A stretch of 64,000 nucleotides of DNA from Siphonodentalium dalli. Lineage: Eukaryota; Mollusca; Scaphopoda; Gadilida; Siphonodentaliidae. The stretch is from positions 151,912,224 through 151,976,223 of the forward strand of contig CP136066.1 in the NCBI GenBank assembly GCA_032622095.1, read 5' to 3'. Positions 28,601 to 34,600 of the stretch are shown in pieces; position 1 is the stretch's first letter, and each line of letters opens with the position of its first letter. The notes below the pieces were generated by a model. That model was not told the DNA's origin and made no database searches. It worked only from the letters and a program-made list of their open reading frames with translations. The translations under genes and the position numbers were made by a program.

Positions 28601-31600
28601 ACTTTAATCACTGATCAGTAGTTAAAGGATATGGCTCGGTCAAACCCAAAAAATGGATGGACGTCTAGACACGGCTCATTTCTAAAGTCTGCTTTGTAAA
28701 TTGGCTCTTTGTAAATTGGCTGAGTTCAACTGAAATTTTTTCTCCCCATTTCATTGTAACACCAGTATTTTTGTCCCCAAAACATATTTGGGGGACAAAA
28801 ATACTCGTGTTACAATAAAATTTTTGTAGAAAATTTCAGTTGGAAATTAAATAGCCTTTACAAAGCAGTATTTTAAATGAGCATCAGTAATCAAGGTCAA
28901 ATAACGGCGAGAAGTATCAAGCAGGAATTTTTTTGTACAAAATCAATTTTGATATTCCAGGCAGATATCAATATATTGTCAATACGTGAAATCATGTGAT
29001 ATATTTTGTCCAAGTAAGATTGAGTCCAATATCTCTGTAATCGGAGCTTACCTGAAAGACATGGCGACTCCTCCAACGGCATTGTATGCATTTATATTGA
29101 GAGAGCAACTCCTGTAATACAAAATATATAATCTATAGTGGTTGTCATTGCTGACATGTAATAAAAGAACTCATCTGCATCAAATAGAGAATTAATTAAC
29201 CATGGCTATCAATAAAATAAATATTAGCAGATATTTATTGTCTTATTAAAATTCTTGGTGTGAGAAGTCATTTTCCAACTGATACCTCAAACTTTACAGC
29301 TGTTTATAAATTTCTTACCTAACACCCACCTAAGGATGGAAAATTTCCCACTGATGGCCATATCATAATTTTTTTTTATTAAAAGTAGAAAATATTTTAA
29401 ACTTGGACCAAGAAACAACATAATTTACATTTGCTATTTGTTGAAAACTCAAACTATCCTTTACCAAAGTCGGGGATGGGGGTGGCTGAAACAACCTCAC
29501 AAATCACTCCTGTTGCTACATCCCTGAGTACCATCCACCAATAAAGAGAAGTTAGTATTTGAGAAGGAGATAAGTACAAATATAAAGACCAGTCAATACC
29601 TCAACTTCCTTCAAAGTGTCCCTTAATTTCTCTGGTCGTTTATTTTTTGGTATCCACAGCTGATCTCTACCTGGAAGAAGGCATTTCATGTTAAAGTTGG
29701 TGTATCTCTCCCTGAACTTTATTATTATGTCAGGGATTGGATAGGATAATTTATTTACAATACACAGATGAATAATATAATGGCAGTAACACATAACAAG
29801 GTAATGTTGTATATTGTTGCGGGTAAACTAGCCCGGCATGTCTTCCTGCTACCCCCTAAAACTATAAATAATTGATTAGATGCATGTATTTCATATCCAC
29901 GCACACATACAGACTGTAATTATATATAAAACTAGCTGATGTGCCTGACTTTCTCCGGGCTATTTAGGGATTTCTTTACCAGAAATATGCCTATATGAGC
30001 GTATATGAGTGAGGTCAAGGTCAAGGACACGGTCGCACGTGAAATTGGACCCGCCCATATTTTGCCCAGGATCAAAGTAGGCCTACATACCAAATTTGAG
30101 TCAGATCGGTCGAGGTCTAGAAACATGCCTATATCAGCACATATGAGCAAGGTCAAGATCAAGAACACTGTCGCACATGAAATTGGACCTGCCCATATTG
30201 TTCCCGGGATAGTAGGCCTACATACCAAATTTGAGTCGGATCGGTCGAGGTCCAGAAACATGCGTATATGAGCGAGGTCAAGGACACAGTCGCACAAGAA
30301 ATTGGACCCGCCCACGTTGTTCCCCAGATCAAAGTAGGCCTACAAACCAAATTTGAGTCGGATCGGTCGAGCAGATTTCGAGTCTATAACACACACACAC
30401 ACACACATATACAGACAGAAGTTCCAAAATATATATTAGACTAGCAGGGTAGCCCGCCACCGGCGGCTTGTCCGAAACATGACATTTTTTGTTTTTCAAT
30501 GAGTTAATTGTGACATTTGTTTATATTTTTTTTTAATTTTTAGCTCCACGCGTTTCAATAAAAAAAAATTGTACCCGGTAGCTCCACCCGTTTCCGAGAT
30601 CTGGTCTGCGCATGCGCGAAGCTGGCGTCGCACGGGCTTGGCGACCCGATCAAATTTGTACCCGGCCCAAGATACATTCACATAGCAAATTTCAAGTCGA
30701 TAGCTCCACCCGTTTCAGAGATCTCGTCTGCGCATGCGCTGCACGGGCGTCGCATGGGCTCGGCGACCCGATAAAATTTGTACCCGGTGCAAGATACATT
30801 CACATAGCAAATTTCAGGTCGATAGCTCCACCCGTTTCCGAGATCTGCCTTTCTGCATAATATTTCGAGCGATAACATTGCATTGAAATGTCAGACTCCC
30901 ATCGTGAACCTCAACACGAAGTAAACACGTGTTTCGAGCGATAACATTGCATTGAAATGACTCCCATCGTGAACCTCAAGACGACGTAAAACACGTGTTG
31001 CGTTCTAGGAAATGCACTCAATGCAGATGCTAATAACGTTGACTTCGTATATATATATATAATGACGTTATTAACCCCGGCCGTGCCGTTTGAGCTGATT
31101 TTTATGACTGGGAGTGGAGTACGGGTGCTCGGAGCTTCTGGAAAACGCGTGGACGACATCGTACGTGGTATTTTACCTTTAGATAGGAAGTTTGAGCTCA
31201 ATCTGTCCAGCCGTTCCCGTCCTAATGTACTATTTCGAGCGATAACAATTGTCAGACTCCCATCGTGAACCTCAACACGAAGTAAACACGTGTTTCGAGC
31301 GATAACATTGCATTGAAGTCAGACTCCCATCGTGGACCCACAAGACGACGTAAACACGTGTTTGTTCCGGTATAACTTTGGAGACTCTGACTTCATATAT
31401 ATATATAATGACGTTATTAACCCCGGCCGTTCCGTTTGAGCTGATTTCGATGACTGGGAGTGGATAAAGGGTGCTCAGAGCTTCTCGAAAACACGATTAC
31501 GGCGGTGTCGGTGGGATTTGACACTTACATACGAAATTTGATCTCAATCTGTACACGCGTTTTGGATTCTATGAAGTACACACATATATACATATATATA

Positions 31601-34600
31601 TACGGAGTTTTCAAAATATATAGTATAGACTAGCCGATGAGCCCGACGTTGTCCGGGCTATTCAAAAACCAAATTTCAAGTCGATAGCTCTACCCGTTTC
31701 CGAGATCTGGTCTGCGCATGCGCGAAGCTGGCGTCGCACGGGCTCGGCAACCCGATAAAATTCGTATCCGGGGCAATATGCATTCACATACCAAATTTCA
31801 AGTCGATAGCTCCACCCGTTTCCGAGATCTCGTCTGCGCATGCGCGAAGCTGGCGTCGCACGGGCTCGGCGACCCGATAAAATTCGTATCCGGGGCAAGA
31901 TACATTCACATACCAAATTTCAAGTCGATAGCTCCACCCGTTTCCGAGATATCGTCTGCGCATGCGCGAAGCGGGCGCCGCACGGGCTCGCCAATACGAC
32001 AACGTCCACCGCCTGGTCAAACTACACACATGTACCAAGTTTGGTCCCGATCGGTCGAGAATCGTAGATTTGTATAAATGACAAACATACAGACAAACAT
32101 ACAGACAAACATACAGACAGAGGTCTTCAAAATATATATGAGATATTCAGATTTTCTAAAACATATGAACAGTTTCTGTCCCAGTTATGGATCCAAGGGC
32201 ATTTTCATACAGTAAATATGCCTTGTTGCCATTCATCGGAAAGCTCTCATTGAGAGCTTTCCGATGAATGGCAACAAGCCATATTTCAGTGGGGTTGTTC
32301 AAATACAGAAACGTTAAATTAATATGCTAACATCAGGTCATCTTCCGAGGTGCGATCGATTTGACAGACTGCACAGGGGACACACTAAAATGGATAAGCA
32401 GAGACCAGGTGTGTACCATATTTATGGTGGCTCTGATCATCATCATCATACCCCATGCATAGATAGTATCAACCCCATTACAATACATACCATACATGTA
32501 GGCATACATTTTTGGAAATTTAAAAGTTAATATTGATAAACTGTCCTAATTCACCTCCAAAATAGTGAGTCAGTGAGGCTGAGAGAGCCTTAGATTTTCT
32601 CAAAGCATATCATTTTTTTAAATGTTCTTCGGGGACAACCCAAACCCCTTGTCAATGGGAGGGGGATACCTCCGAGATCCCATAATCACCCCAACTCAAG
32701 CCATAACCCTTTGGTATATATCATGGTCAGAAAACAGGTGTCCCCACAAAATCCCTCCAGCTATCCCTGTATGTATACTATACATGTAATTTGGAAGCAG
32801 GGATAATATCGGTTGATAAATATATAAAATATCGGCCAAGCTTCAAAGTTTCACAGAAGGGGATAAGGATAGTAAATGAAAGTGTCAAAGTGTAAATTTT
32901 AAAAACAATTCTTCAATAAATGTGGGCTGCAGGATGTGCAGATGAATTAAAATGTGAAATTCAAGATAGCTGTTGCAAATAAATCATTAGGATCTTTTCT
33001 GAGAGTTTGGACTGGATGGAGTTCTACAAACTTTAGAATTATTTTGGCCAAAAAAGTGAGTTGCCAGTTTATTTTTGAATGTTTCATCACATATGATACA
33101 CATATCCTATAATGCCATCAGCCCTCGAAATTAGGAAAAATAACCCATGGCAAATTTAGTGCTGCCACGTCATTTGCCAGGGCATTGCTTATTGACATGG
33201 TCAATTTCGAGGACTGTGGCGTTCTATATCAAACATTATAGGTTGCTTCAAAATTTGGGAATTAAAGTTATAACTAAAAAAAATATATAAAATAGGAGCT
33301 TACTTTCTATGTACTGTTTCCTCTCATCCAGGTAAGTGGCTTCATGATTTCCTGCAAATAGAGAACAATCTATTACATGTAGCGTTACTGCTCACATCAC
33401 ATGACTTTTGACAGAATATCTATATTTTTAAACACTGTAAATTAAAATATGTCTAACTTTTGGTTATGCAATTGAGTCTTCAAAACTCATTCATAGAATT
33501 TGTTTTTGTTGTTATTAAGATGGCCTGTCATACAAGACACCAAAACATCATCATCTGTACGTTTTCTTAGTCATGCAAAGAGTAAAATCCAAGATAGCTG
33601 CCAGCGGCCATGTTTTATTGCCGATTGACCCCAAAATGACTCGTTCGCATCTACATGTCAATGTTAACATCCATGATAAATTTGATTCAATTAGCATGGG
33701 CTACAGGCTGGAGTGTTCGTCTGATCATCGTGAAATTTGTCGTGGATGTTAATATTGACATGTAGATGGGAACGAGTCATTTTGGGGTCATTCGGCCATA
33801 AAACATGGCTGCTGGCAGCCATCTTGGATTTTACTCTTTGCAGGACTGAATCCTTGGGCATAACCTACAGATCACATCCCTCATCTGTTCATCACCAAAC
33901 TTCATACTGATCATCGGAGTGACCTCTGGATGGGAGCCATCTATGTTTTCCGAATTTCGTTGTTTTCGTGGCCATCTTGGATTTTGATAAAGAACTTTTG
34001 AGAACATAATTTACAGCATAATTTTGGTATTTATCATAATGCAAATCAAATTGAAATGCTATCAGGTATTTCTGCTAACATTTTATATGTAGGTGATGAT
34101 AAGTAGTAAATGTACATACCTGTGTCATGTTTCTCAGTATAAGAGTGAGCCCCAACAACACCATCTGAAATCAATATGAGAAATACAGGTGTATAAGTTA
34201 TAAATATTATCCGATAATGGAAACAAAATGATTATGGTATCATGATAATGGAGACTATTACTATCCGAGGGACAATAAAGTGTCCTGATATGGAGAACCA
34301 TTTTTTTTAAGTTCATTTTTATCCTAACATTTAGATGTTTGGGGATGAACGTTTATTAGATGTTATATTTATTGTTTCTACTATTACTACTCATATCGCA
34401 TTCACAGCCTTCATGCAAACCTATGTTTAATCTTTGGTGCTTGGTAATCTATGCTATTATTTCTGTAATATCATGTGTCGCACTCAAATGTTATTATGAA
34501 GTCCCTTTCTTTAACATCTGTCACATCTGTATGGTTTCTATTATATTTACTATCTAACATGCATTTGACTTACTTTCGCGCATCACATGCTAATGGTCGG

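Noticed and set aside
29932-30315. 127-codon open frame in the 30-kb region
   Set aside because: It is a tandem-repeat translation (the DLDRSDSNLVCRPT unit recurs) of the ACTAGC-headed element, open on both strands because the monomer length is near a multiple of three.
31718-32077. 119-codon open frame and its antisense partners at 31.7-32.1 kb
   Set aside because: Same cause: about 120-bp monomers with CpG-rich sequence give open frames on both strands. No domain.
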